Assembly: GCF_026344135.1 (NCBI RefSeq)
Contig: NZ_JAPKNA010000005.1
Location: 248,001-312,000, forward strand
Reading direction: 5' to 3'
DNA length: 64,000 nt
Source: Alcaligenes parafaecalis
Lineage (GTDB): Bacteria > Pseudomonadota > Gammaproteobacteria > Burkholderiales > Burkholderiaceae_B
Positions 53,072 to 62,096 of the stretch are shown here, in pieces. A model generated the notes under the pieces. That model worked only from the letters and a program-made list of their open reading frames with translations. It was not told the DNA's origin and did no database searches. The stretch's first letter is position 1. Each line of letters opens with the position of its first letter. Both the position numbers and the translations under genes were made by a program.

Positions 53072-54439
53072 TCAGACAAACACAACCCGGTCGCGTCCTT
53101 CTTCTTTGGCTTGATACAAGGCGCGGTCCACGCGGCGCAGCGTACGTTCGTAGTCCGGGTGAGCATCATACAAAGCCACACCAATACTGGCCGTAATATT
53201 CATGCTTTCTCCTTCTACTGCCCGGAAGGTTTCCGCATGAATACGAAGACGCAGATTACGAGCCGCACGCATGGCGCCATCTGCATCCACATCGACCAAT
53301 ACCAGCAGGAACTCTTCGCCCCCCAGCCGGAATACATAATCCCCAGCACGAGCACTATTACTGAGCAGCTCGGCAAACTGACGCAGGATACGATCCCCGG
53401 CATCATGCCCGTGCGTATCATTAACCCGCTTGAAGAAGTCTATATCGACCGCCAGCAAGGCAAAACGTGATCCCCGTTGCTGGGCATAGCCTACCTCGCG
53501 ACTAAGCACCACAGGCAGGTATTTGCGGCTTAACAGGCGAGTCAATACATCCCGGCCAGACTCCAGCTCATTTTGCTGCTCAAACAGGCGGTCCAGATGC
53601 AAGCCAATGGCTCGTGTTCGGTCGCGCAGCTCGTGCAAACGCAAAACTTGTCCTTTGGGATCATCTTGCTCAAAGGCAGGCATCAGCTCGGTATCAATCA
53701 AGCTCATCAGATCCAGGATTTCCCGGCTCTCTACCGTACCCTGAAACGCATGGGCACCCTTATGTTTGAACCAGATTCCAAAATCCGAATCCCCGATCCG
53801 TGGTGCGGGCGTCACGCCGTTATTGACCGCCATCGCAAACATGAACAGGTTTTCCCAATCCAGCAAGGCAGCACGCTGTCGGCCACGCTCTGCCGCCACG
53901 TTTTGCACAATGGCGAACAAGCGATACGACTCTTCCGCACGGGATTTGCGCTCTCGTGAATTGGCATAGGCATGGCTCATCAGCTCCATCGCCAAATCAA
54001 TAAAGTTCTGTACGTAGCGAAAGCACTCCCAGGCCTGCTCGGAGCTGATTGTCGAGGACTCAAACAAAAAACGGGCATAACGCCCTTTAAGCAAGCGGGC
54101 ACCGCGCAGCACCAGGTGTACCGGCACCCCGACTCGCGCATGAACCTCACCCACCTGATTCTGCAGCTTGACCTGATCCTGCATGTCACTGTGCTCATCA
54201 ACCGAAAACAGTTGCACCAACCAACTGCGCAAAGAACGATGCAAACGCTTGTGCACCTGTTCGTGTGACAGATACACCTGCGCAGCAGGGTGCTTGAGCA
54301 TGTGCGTGTAAAAGTGGGTTGCCAGCTCGTCCTGGTTATCTTGAGTGATAGTCAGCACGTGCGCACGGACCGCTAGTGGCACTTTCTGGAGCAAGCCGTG
54401 CCAATCCTGAGCGGCTTCTTCGATATTCGGTTGAGACAT
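53072..54439 (-). CDS. Globin-coupled sensor diguanylate cyclase (BpeGReg/DosC-like)
   Basis: Cytoplasmic oxygen sensor of 455 residues that makes cyclic di-GMP. The N-terminal sensor globin (about 20-155) has its proximal heme histidine in NQVGEVHARVGVPVHLV (about H100). A middle helical domain (about 160-295) follows. The GGDEF domain (about 300-455) has DIDFFKRVNDTHGHDAGDRI, the active-site motif RLGGEEF, and an upstream RxxD inhibitory site (RAGD). The layout equals Bordetella BpeGReg, which couples oxygen to biofilm formation. It borders the origin region. Confidence 0.93.
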   Translation of the reverse strand: MSQPNIEEAAQDWHGLLQKVPLAVRAHVLTITQDNQDELATHFYTHMLKHPAAQVYLSHEQVHKRLHRSLRSWLVQLFSVDEHSDMQDQVKLQNQVGEVHARVGVPVHLVLRGARLLKGRYARFLFESSTISSEQAWECFRYVQNFIDLAMELMSHAYANSRERKSRAEESYRLFAIVQNVAAERGRQRAALLDWENLFMFAMAVNNGVTPAPRIGDSDFGIWFKHKGAHAFQGTVESREILDLMSLIDTELMPAFEQDDPKGQVLRLHELRDRTRAIGLHLDRLFEQQNELESGRDVLTRLLSRKYLPVVLSREVGYAQQRGSRFALLAVDIDFFKRVNDTHGHDAGDRILRQFAELLSNSARAGDYVFRLGGEEFLLVLVDVDADGAMRAARNLRLRIHAETFRAVEGESMNITASIGVALYDAHPDYERTLRRVDRALYQAKEEGRDRVVFV

Positions 54440-55878
54440 GAAGTACGGGGAGGGTAGCGAGACGATACTTAAGGATTAAACAGCCTTAGCGGCAATTGTT
54501 ACATGAGGGGAGATTTCGCGCTATTTCTTATAGCGATTCAAGCCAGTGGCTAGCAGGAGAATACCCCGCCATTCACCAGGAAAAAACATACCCCTTAAAG
54601 ATAAGTGGATGATTCCCTGGGATCCAAGGGAGTGGTGCCACCAACATCTGCAGAAAAGAGCCTGTTTCGCCGCACCTGGACCACTATCTGCAATTCAAAC
54701 CAAAGACTTTGTCGGCTAAAACGCCCCTAAAGTTCCGACATGCGCTGATTGCTCTATCCATGTGGGGCTCAGACGCAAGAAATCCCTCCACTATCGCCAA
54801 AAAGCCACGCTCAGGGGCTGAACAGGGAACGGCCAGCCGAATGTGTTGGTGCGTGGGGGTAGAAGGTTGGGAGAGGGAAAAATGCGGAACGCATTTACGA
54901 CTGTATAAATACACAGCCAACAGAGAACCGAACTAGGCCAGGTCGAGTCGGCAGAAATGTTCTGCCATAAAACAAAATTGGTAACTCTATTTTGTACTGT
55001 CGTTGGAACTCATCTTTATAAATCGCCACGATCTGGATAAAGATCCATAAAAATTCAAAACAAAATAGAAAAAATAATTTTCTTATTATTTTCAAAGATC
55101 TTTTATGAAAATCAAGTTGAACCGCTGAAAAAAAAACTTCTTTTTCATATAAGACAATAAAAGAGAGATAACTTTCCTGATCTTTATAAATTGGATTATT
55201 GATTATATTTTTTTACTTATTCTTATTAACCAAACTATAAAAAATCAATTAGAGCAAGATTAAAAAGAAAACAAAACCTATGAATTGATTTTCAAAACTG
55301 GTGTTTTGTTATCGGGAAAACAATAAATTACAATCGTGATAAGGCAACTTATCCACAGAAAAGAATAAGAAAGAAATCCACAAACTTATTAACAAATTGG
55401 ATTAAACCAAAAATGAAAATATCAATTGAGCAGAAATCAGCGGTTGATAAGAAAGTGAATAATTTGTGGATATTATAAAGGCTTAATTCGACCTCAAACA
55501 CAGAGAAGGTACAAACACCGACATCGTCACCCTCCAGCGGCCCCAGGCAGGCACACTTGGCCCAGAAAACCGGTCAAGGACTGAGCAAAAAAGCTATATT
55601 TAAGGCTGTTGCTGGCTCCTGGAGCCTGTGGATAAGCTCCAAGACGGCCCATTGTGGACGTGCTGTGGATGAAAGGGGGATAAGTCACCTGTCTTTCGAA
55701 GACCCAAATTTTGTCCAATTTCGGTCCACCGGCTCCATCAAGGTGGTACACAGGCAAAAATGGCTTATAAACTGTTGAAATCAATGAAGAATTTCAATCT
55801 ATGCGACTTATCCACAGACATCCATTATCCATTACTAGTTATATATATAGTTATTATTAAATAAAGATCTCTTCACTC
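54440..55878. other. Probable chromosomal origin (oriC), left part: AT-rich region with DnaA boxes
   Basis: This 1.4-kb region has no convincing gene. From about 54950 to 55500 it is extremely AT-rich, with A-runs, T-runs and TTATTA-type repeats suitable for unwinding. Perfect DnaA boxes (TTATCCACA or its complement) lie at 55349-55357 (+), 55627-55635 (-) and 55808-55816 (+). One-base variants lie at 55465-55473 and 55664-55672. More boxes follow to the right up to 60060, beside mnmG and parAB. The strand pattern of nearby replication genes also points here. Exact limits are inferred. Confidence 0.75.
55626..55685 (-). repeat. DnaA-box module, copy 1
   Basis: A 60-base segment with two same-orientation DnaA boxes (55627 and 55664, 37 bases apart). 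It aligns with 56973-57031 at roughly three quarters identity, including runs CTGTGGATAAGCTC and GCCCATTGTG. Confidence 0.8.
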
Positions 55879-56937
55879 ATGCCCAACTTTCTTGTACAGC
55901 CTTTACCTACTGGTTCCTTAGACATCATCGGTGATGTACATGGAGAGCTGCAGGCCTTGCAACAACTGATCCAAAACTTGGGTTACCAAGAAGATGGTTC
56001 ACATCCAGACCAACGTAGCCTGATATTTGTGGGTGATTATTGTGATCGAGGTCCAAATAGCCCGGAAGTTATTGAATACCTTAAGTCATTGATAAATAAT
56101 AATAAAGCAAAAGGTATATTGGGAAATCATGAAATCAATCTGCTTATTGATGACGCCAAAGATGGATCAGGCTGGTACTTTGATCAGCGATATCAGTCAG
56201 ATTTAAAGAATTACTCACCATTTAAGCGTGCAAAACCTCAAAATAAAGATGAAATCCGAAACTTTTTAAGTTCATTGCCCATTGCTTTAGAAAGAAATGA
56301 CCTAAGAATTGTGCATGCAGCCTGGAATAATCCAGCTATTGATGCTATTAGATCGGTAAGAAGCGAAGATTTTCTTGATTTTTTCTTTGAATGCGAGCGT
56401 AAAGCAGATAATTACGCAGAAAAAAATGGGATTTTGAATAAATATCTGGCTGCTAAAGAAGAATGGAAAGAAAAAATTGAAGATCCAAAGGCCTCTATGC
56501 CTTTATTGCAGGCCTACATTGACTACGATTTGGTCAAAAATGACTTCAACCCCATTCGTTTGCTGACATCTGGAACCGAAGGGCCTGCCAGTCAGCCCTT
56601 TTTTGCCGGTAATCGTTGGCGTTTTTCGGATCGTACGCCCTGGTGGAACAGCTATCAGGATGATATTCCTGTGGTTTTTGGCCACTACTGGCGCCAGCTC
56701 TTCCCGCAAACCATAGCAAAAATGTCTAAATATTCCTTATTATTCAAGGATATAGACCCATTTTCCTGGCATGGCATCAAGAAAAACACGTTCTGCGTAG
56801 ATTTTTCCGTCGGGGCTCGTTGGCGCGATCGCCGCAAAGAGCAGGCGCCTGAAGATTCTGCATTTCACCTGGCTGCCTTGCGTTGGCCGGAGAAAATCAT
56901 CATGACGGACACCGGTTTTACGCAGCCCATCCGTTAA
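55879..56937 (+). CDS. Metallophosphoesterase (PPP-like) inside the origin region
   Basis: Calcineurin-like phosphoesterase of 352 residues. All metal motifs are present: DIIGDVHGELQAL (about 15-27), FVGDYCDRGPNS (about 50-61), GILGNHEINLL (about 79-89) and late histidines in RIVHAAWNN and VVFGHYWRQ. The family includes protein phosphatases and diadenosine tetraphosphatases (ApaH, PrpE). Here a long charged insert (about 95-225) sits between GNHE and the last metal ligands. Its first two thirds are much more AT-rich than other genes of the window, suggesting transfer or the pull of origin DNA. It stands alone, bracketed by DnaA-box modules. Confidence 0.85.
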   Translation: MPNFLVQPLPTGSLDIIGDVHGELQALQQLIQNLGYQEDGSHPDQRSLIFVGDYCDRGPNSPEVIEYLKSLINNNKAKGILGNHEINLLIDDAKDGSGWYFDQRYQSDLKNYSPFKRAKPQNKDEIRNFLSSLPIALERNDLRIVHAAWNNPAIDAIRSVRSEDFLDFFFECERKADNYAEKNGILNKYLAAKEEWKEKIEDPKASMPLLQAYIDYDLVKNDFNPIRLLTSGTEGPASQPFFAGNRWRFSDRTPWWNSYQDDIPVVFGHYWRQLFPQTIAKMSKYSLLFKDIDPFSWHGIKKNTFCVDFSVGARWRDRRKEQAPEDSAFHLAALRWPEKIIMTDTGFTQPIR

Positions 56938-58055
56938 TTCTGCCTTTCTGCCCGCTGTTACAATTTTTTTTTCTGTGGATAAGCTCTAGGAAGCCCATTG
57001 TGAACAGGGTGTGGATACATAAGGCATAAGTAGGTACTTCTTTGTTGAGCTGAAAAGTTGTACCTAAACCATCCACCGGTAAGCAGTAGATCTATCCCCG
57101 TAAAAAAAACCGCTAAGCTCTTGTTTTTCCATTGCTAAAGACACTTGTTCGACTTATCAACAGCCCTCCATCCATTAATTCTAATAAAAGATTTAAGTGC
57201 TTGTTATATAAGATAAGTTCAAGCTCTTGTCTGCCAGGCCTCAAGCCTTTGCAAGCTAAAAGTTCTCGACTAAGATGCAGTCCATGAACAAAAATCACGA
57301 TCTCGCTCAACGATGGCTTATGCGACTTTTGCATACAGAAATCTGAGCCGCAAAGGCTGAAAATTTATTTTCAGAACTAGCTAAGGTCGAGTTTGCCCTG
57401 GTCTCTCTGGTTTTTCTTTCAGTATGAGAAAAACTCAATCAAGAGTTTCATGAGCAAAAGAGGGGAGTTCTTGTTGGACCACTTGGCTGGCCAGGACAGG
57501 CTATGGCTTCAGGATGCTTTGCGCCCAAAACTTGTACTAGGTCAATCGTATTTGAATTTTTGACTTATCCACATTTTGTGGGTAAAGCGTGCATGTGTGG
57601 CAGTAAGGTATTGGCTTTGATTTATTGGGTTTTCATTGCTGTGAAAAAACACAGTCAATGTATAGGCTTGAAGTCTGTAATGTTGAAATAAGTCCTTGTT
57701 TTATATCTATATTTTTCTTGGTTTTAACATTGAACTTATCTTTTCCTCTGGTTCAGGAAAGCAAAAGAGCAAACCTGCTTGCTTGCTCAGTTTTCGGTTT
57801 TATCAAGGGAAAAGAAGCAATAACTGGGCAAAAAATCAGGGTTGCCCCCAAAGTTATCAACAGGACAGGGTTTGGGTGCGGGTGCGTCTGTTTCACGTTT
57901 GACCCCTTGTGGGGTGCAAAACAAGGGTTTTGTGATTTGCGTTTGATATTACGTGGCTCGTTTGCTCTGTTTTGTGCTGCAGTGCGAGAAACCGAGGTGT
58001 TTGGCGGAAAGACCGTGTAGTGCCGGAGTGCTACTTGTCCACAAAAATGAAGACG
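56938..58055. other. Origin region, middle part: gene-free DNA with DnaA boxes
   Basis: This 1.1-kb stretch has no convincing gene. Perfect DnaA boxes lie at 56974-56982 (-) and 57565-57573 (+). Variants are at 57010-57018 (TGTGGATAC), 57154-57162 and 57854-57862 (TTATCAACA), and 58035-58043 (TTGTCCACA). A half-conserved parS-like sequence (TGTTTCACGT then degenerate) lies at 57889-57904. Open frames here lack family features. Confidence 0.65.
56973..57031 (-). repeat. DnaA-box module, copy 2
   Basis: Diverged direct copy of 55626-55685. Box positions 56974 and 57010 keep nearly the same spacing (36 bases). It lies 36 bases beyond the phosphoesterase stop codon. Confidence 0.8.
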
Positions 58056-58080
58056 AAAAAAAACCGCCTGTCGGCGGTTT
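58056..58080 (-). terminator. Rho-independent terminator after the ybdL-like gene
   Basis: Eight-base stem (58061-58068 with 58073-58080), read on the minus strand into a run of eight T. It lies 22 bases past the stop codon. Confidence 0.88.
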
Positions 58081-58102
58081 GATTGAAGCTCTGAAGACGG
58101 TT

Positions 58103-59272
58103 TTACACCTTCTGTAGACGCTCAATGGCCTGATCTAGGGTATTGAGCTGTTTAGCAAAGCAAAAACGCAGCAAACGATGATTTGCCTGCTCTGAGCCAG
58201 GATCCAGGTAGAAGGCAGAGACGGGGATCGCGCCAACACCGTAGTTCTGATTCAGATGTTTGGCAAAATCCAGTTCGGAAAGGTCTGAGATGTTTTCGTA
58301 GCTGGCCAGCAGGAAAAATGTCCCTTCGCTGGGCATAGGGATGAAACGTGTATTTTGCAGGCCTTGGTTCAGATAATCGCGTTTTTCTTGGTAAAACGCG
58401 GGCAGGCTCTCCCAGGTAGCAGGATCCTGCATATAGCTCGCCAAACCGGCCTGTAAAGGGCTAGGAACGGTAAAGACGGTGTATTGGTGAACCTTGCGGA
58501 TCTCGGTACTTAAATAGGCAGGTGCACAGCAATAGCCAACCTTCCAGCCCGTTGCATGGAAGGTTTTGCCAAAGGACGAAACGATCACGGCTCGTTCCGC
58601 CAGGCTAGGGCGGCTAGCAAGGCTCAGGTGCTCTTTTTGATCGAAGGTCAGATGTTCATAGACTTCATCAGACAAGATCAACAAAGGATGCTTGTCTACG
58701 ATTTGCTCCAATGCATCCAGATCTTCGGGGCGCAAAATCGTGCAAGTCGGGTTGTGAGGAAAGTTGATGACCAGCATGCGAGTTTTGTCGCTAATGGCCT
58801 TCTCTACTCGGTCCCAGTCAACACGATAATAAGGCACCGTCGCATCTGGAGCTGTCATCGGAACAGCAACCGGGATACCCCCGGCTAGCTCAATGGCGGG
58901 GATGTACAGATCGTAGAAAGGCTCGATAACAACAACTTCATCACCTGGATGGACGAAGGCCTGGAAGCTGGCCATAAGCGCTTCAGTCGCCCCACTAGTG
59001 ACGGTAATTTCCGTGTCCGCATTGTAGAGATGCCCATAGCGACGTTGCGTCTTGTCCGCAATGGCTGCGCGCAATGCCGGATAGCCAGCCATTGCCGGGT
59101 ACTGATTGATCCCGTCCAGCATGGCTTGGTGTACGGCTTCTATCAATGCCGGGTCGGGATTGAAGTCAGGGAAGCCCTGGCCCAGGTTAATGGCTTTGTG
59201 TTCCAGAGCCAGTTGGCTCATGGTCGTAAAGATAGTGGTGCCCACAGAAGGGAGCTTGGAAGTGATCTGCAT
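58103..59272 (-). CDS. ybdL: Methionine aminotransferase, YbdL family
   Basis: Class I PLP aminotransferase of about 389 residues, close to E. coli YbdL along its length. Matching blocks are SKLPSVGTTIFTTMSQLA, INLGQGFPDFN, SDEVYEHLTFDQ and the lysine-containing SSFGKTFHATGWKVGYC followed by STEIRKVHQY. YbdL transfers the amino group of methionine and some aromatic amino acids to 2-oxo acids. The frame is open for 51 further codons, but the family start fits the ATG at 59272. It separates two DnaA-box clusters of the origin region. Confidence 0.9.
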   Translation of the reverse strand: MQITSKLPSVGTTIFTTMSQLALEHKAINLGQGFPDFNPDPALIEAVHQAMLDGINQYPAMAGYPALRAAIADKTQRRYGHLYNADTEITVTSGATEALMASFQAFVHPGDEVVVIEPFYDLYIPAIELAGGIPVAVPMTAPDATVPYYRVDWDRVEKAISDKTRMLVINFPHNPTCTILRPEDLDALEQIVDKHPLLILSDEVYEHLTFDQKEHLSLASRPSLAERAVIVSSFGKTFHATGWKVGYCCAPAYLSTEIRKVHQYTVFTVPSPLQAGLASYMQDPATWESLPAFYQEKRDYLNQGLQNTRFIPMPSEGTFFLLASYENISDLSELDFAKHLNQNYGVGAIPVSAFYLDPGSEQANHRLLRFCFAKQLNTLDQAIERLQKV

Positions 59273-60082
59273 GGGTCTACTGGCATGAATAATAAAAATG
59301 CACCCGCTGTTCAGATTCGAGCAAAAGTTGGGTGGCGAAGTATCGGATAAAGTCCTGACGAAAATACCATAGATTGCTCCTTTAGCTGTTGGTCGTGGAA
59401 CCACAGCGATAGGATGCTTTTTCACATCAATATATCTGTTGTCTATATAGAGTCCGATGCTCTTGGTATTGATGAGGGCAGTCTTGCATAGACCTCGCTA
59501 GGCCAATGTTTCGTGTTACCTCCCTTTGTCCGTTTTCAGATGGCCGGGTTTTGTTCGTTTCTCTGTTCAGAGTGCTAAGCTGCCGGCGACCTTTCCGCGA
59601 TGGCTGATGCCAAGTGCGAGAAGGGCATTTCCTGAAATTCCGGGTATTGGGAGCAGAGGCCTTGGGTAGCTGACGACGTGTATTTCAGTGTTCAGGAAGA
59701 CAAGCTGAACAGAGAGAGCTGAAGCTTAGGTATGGATGAAGAGACGCCCTTTACCCTAAATTCCCTGGAAATTTTCTTATCGCCAGACTGTTGAACAATT
59801 TCCCTGTTCCTCAGGCAGTATTTCTTTTTATTGCTCTGTTATCCACAATTTTGCTCCCTGCCAAACAGGCTTCAAGGCCGTAGAGCGCAAGACCCCGCAT
59901 AGATAGCTACTTTTACGGTATTTAAGGGCTATAAGCGCGCCTTTTATGGCTTGCGCCCGCAGTCTTTAATAGCTTGGGTTTTTTCCAGGAAGCGCTTGTT
60001 GCACCCTATGGCTAAGCCTGGGGATAAAAAATAGCCTGTTTCTCCACAAAGTTATCCACAGTGGTATTTACGCAAAAAACTG

Positions 60083-60098
60083 TGTTCCACGTGGAACA
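60083..60098. promoter_or_regulatory. parS centromere site 1 upstream of mnmG
   Basis: TGTTCCACGTGGAACA, a perfect 16-base palindrome matching the conserved parS sequence. It is the nucleation site for ParB. Confidence 0.93.
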
Positions 60099-60113
60099 GA
60101 TCGTGGTTCCATG

Positions 60114-60129
60114 TGTTTCACGTGGAACA
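60114..60129. promoter_or_regulatory. parS centromere site 2 upstream of mnmG
   Basis: TGTTTCACGTGGAACA, 15 bases to the right of site 1, and 50 bases before mnmG. It has the same sequence as the outlying copy at 50860. Confidence 0.92.
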
Positions 60130-60179
60130 TAGCGCGCTGGTAATCGTATAATTGGTTTTTACTTTTTAGCTGTTCTGAC

Positions 60180-62096
60180 ATGATTTATCCCGAAGAGTTT
60201 GACGTTATTGTCATAGGCGGCGGACATGCTGGTACCGAAGCGGCTTTAGCGGCAGCTCGAACCGGCGTGTCTACCCTGTTGTTGACCCACAATATGGATA
60301 CCTTGGGGCAGATGTCTTGCAACCCTTCTATTGGGGGGATTGGCAAAGGGCATCTGGTTAAAGAGGTTGACGCCCTGGGTGGTGCAATGGCCTTGGCAAC
60401 CGACCATGCAGGTATTCAATTTCGTACTTTGAATAGCTCCAAAGGCCCAGCCGTGCGCGCCACTCGTGCTCAGGCAGACCGGTCTTTGTACCGCAAGGCT
60501 ATTCGCGAAGTTCTGCAAAACCAGCCTAACTTGATGGTGTTCCAGCAGTCGGTCGAAGACCTGATTGTGGAAGGTGATCGGGTGGTGGGTGCCGTGACCA
60601 AGATAGGTCTGGAGTTCAAAGCCAAATCCGTGGTCCTGACGGCAGGTACTTTTTTGAATGGTCTGGTCCACGTAGGTCTGAATAATTACTCGGCTGGCCG
60701 GGCAGGGGATCCTCCTTCCATCAGCTTGGCGCATCGCTTGCGGGAACTGCAATTACCACAAGGGCGGTTGAAGACAGGGACTCCTCCGCGTATTGATGCC
60801 AACACCATCGATTTTTCCCGCCTGGAAGTCCAACCTGGCGATAGTGACCCAATTCCGGTGTTCTCTTATATGGGTGATGTTTCCATGCATCCCCAACAGA
60901 TGCCGTGCTGGATTACGCATACCAACGAGCGTACTCACGACATTATTCGCTCGGGTCTGGATCGCTCGCCCATGTATAGCGACCAAGGCACCATTGAGGG
61001 TATTGGCCCACGTTACTGCCCGTCGATCGAAGACAAGATTCATCGCTTTGCGGACAAGAGTAGTCACCAGGTGTTTTTGGAGCCTGAAGGCTTGAGCACG
61101 ACTGAGATCTACCCTAACGGTGTCTCGACCAGCTTGCCTTTTGATATCCAATTGGCTATGGTGCGCAGCCTGCCAGGTTTGGAGAACGCTCGCATCATGC
61201 GTCCGGGTTACGCGATTGAGTACGATTATTTCGATCCTCGATCCCTGTATCCCACCTTGGAAACTAAACAGATTCGTGGCTTGTTCTTTGCCGGCCAGAT
61301 CAATGGCACGACGGGTTACGAAGAAGCAGCCGCTCAGGGCTTGTTGGCCGGGGTGAACGCCGCTCGTTTGGCGCAAGAGAAAGAGCAGTGGTATCCACGT
61401 CGCAATGAGGCCTACTTAGGCGTGTTGGTGGATGACTTGATTACCCGTGGGGTGACCGAGCCATACCGCATGTTTACCTCTCGCGCGGAGTACCGTTTGA
61501 GCCTGCGGGAAGATAATGCTGACCAGCGTTTGACTGAAATGGGGCGTGAGCTGGGCTTGGTAGACGATGCTCGCTGGGATCAATTCAATCGTAAGCGCGA
61601 TGCTGTCGCACGTGAAATCGAGCGCTTGAAGGGTACTTGGGTAAACCCTCGCAGCCTGCCCGCTGAGCAGGCGAACGCACTGTTAGGTAAAAATATCGAA
61701 CGGGAATACTCCTTCTTCGATTTGCTCAAGCGCCCCGAAGTGGACTATGCAAAACTGATGGCTGTGCTCAATGACCAAGGCACACCCGTAGCAGGTCCTG
61801 GTCTGGAAGACCCGGTGCATGTTGAGCAGGTGGAAATTCAGGTGAAGTATGCGGGCTATGTGGCGCGTCAGCAGGATGAGGTGACTCGTCAGGCAGCTCT
61901 GGAAGAGCAGGCCATTCCAGAGGATCTGGATTACGACGACATCAAAGGATTGTCGATTGAAGTGCGTCAACGCTTGAAGGCTGCCAAACCTTTAACCATT
62001 GGTCAGGCCGGACGTGTTCAAGGTGTGACACCTGCGGCAGTTTCCTTGTTGTTGGTACACCTGAAGCGCAAGCAAAAAAGCAAACATACGGCATGA
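60180..62096 (+). CDS. mnmG: tRNA uridine-5-carboxymethylaminomethyl modification enzyme MnmG
   Basis: FAD enzyme of 638 residues, partner of MnmE at 38577 in wobble-uridine modification. The dinucleotide fold VIGGGHAGTEAALAAARTG is at the N-terminus. GidA signatures include CNPSIGGIGKGHLVKEVDAL, GLFFAGQINGTTGYEEAAAQ and the C-terminal helical part ending in RQRLKAAKPLTIGQAGRVQG. It starts the rightward mnmG-rsmG-parA-parB operon and overlaps rsmG by four bases. Confidence 0.98.
   Translation: MIYPEEFDVIVIGGGHAGTEAALAAARTGVSTLLLTHNMDTLGQMSCNPSIGGIGKGHLVKEVDALGGAMALATDHAGIQFRTLNSSKGPAVRATRAQADRSLYRKAIREVLQNQPNLMVFQQSVEDLIVEGDRVVGAVTKIGLEFKAKSVVLTAGTFLNGLVHVGLNNYSAGRAGDPPSISLAHRLRELQLPQGRLKTGTPPRIDANTIDFSRLEVQPGDSDPIPVFSYMGDVSMHPQQMPCWITHTNERTHDIIRSGLDRSPMYSDQGTIEGIGPRYCPSIEDKIHRFADKSSHQVFLEPEGLSTTEIYPNGVSTSLPFDIQLAMVRSLPGLENARIMRPGYAIEYDYFDPRSLYPTLETKQIRGLFFAGQINGTTGYEEAAAQGLLAGVNAARLAQEKEQWYPRRNEAYLGVLVDDLITRGVTEPYRMFTSRAEYRLSLREDNADQRLTEMGRELGLVDDARWDQFNRKRDAVAREIERLKGTWVNPRSLPAEQANALLGKNIEREYSFFDLLKRPEVDYAKLMAVLNDQGTPVAGPGLEDPVHVEQVEIQVKYAGYVARQQDEVTRQAALEEQAIPEDLDYDDIKGLSIEVRQRLKAAKPLTIGQAGRVQGVTPAAVSLLLVHLKRKQKSKHTA

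Larger units (their letters stand above)
59273..60179. other. Origin region, right part: DnaA boxes and parS upstream of mnmG
   Basis: This 0.9-kb gap has no convincing gene. Two perfect DnaA boxes lie at 59839-59847 and 60052-60060, both on the plus strand, and two parS sites follow immediately. The mnmG promoter must lie near 60130-60170. In several Alcaligenaceae genomes mnmG is numbered as the first gene next to the origin, which supports an origin at or near this gap. Confidence 0.65.

Noticed and set aside
54684..54936. Overlapping open frames of about 75 codons on both strands left of the AT-rich region
   Set aside because: No motif, ribosome site or neighbour supports either strand.
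57625..58020. Open frame of 131 codons in the origin region
   Set aside because: No ribosome site or recognisable domain, and it spans a DnaA-box variant and a parS-like remnant; more likely non-coding origin DNA.
59640..59660. Second att-like copy (GGTATTGGGAGCAG) that could bound an island starting at mnmE
   Set aside because: Only about eight bases match the mnmE 3' end; too short to support an attachment site.
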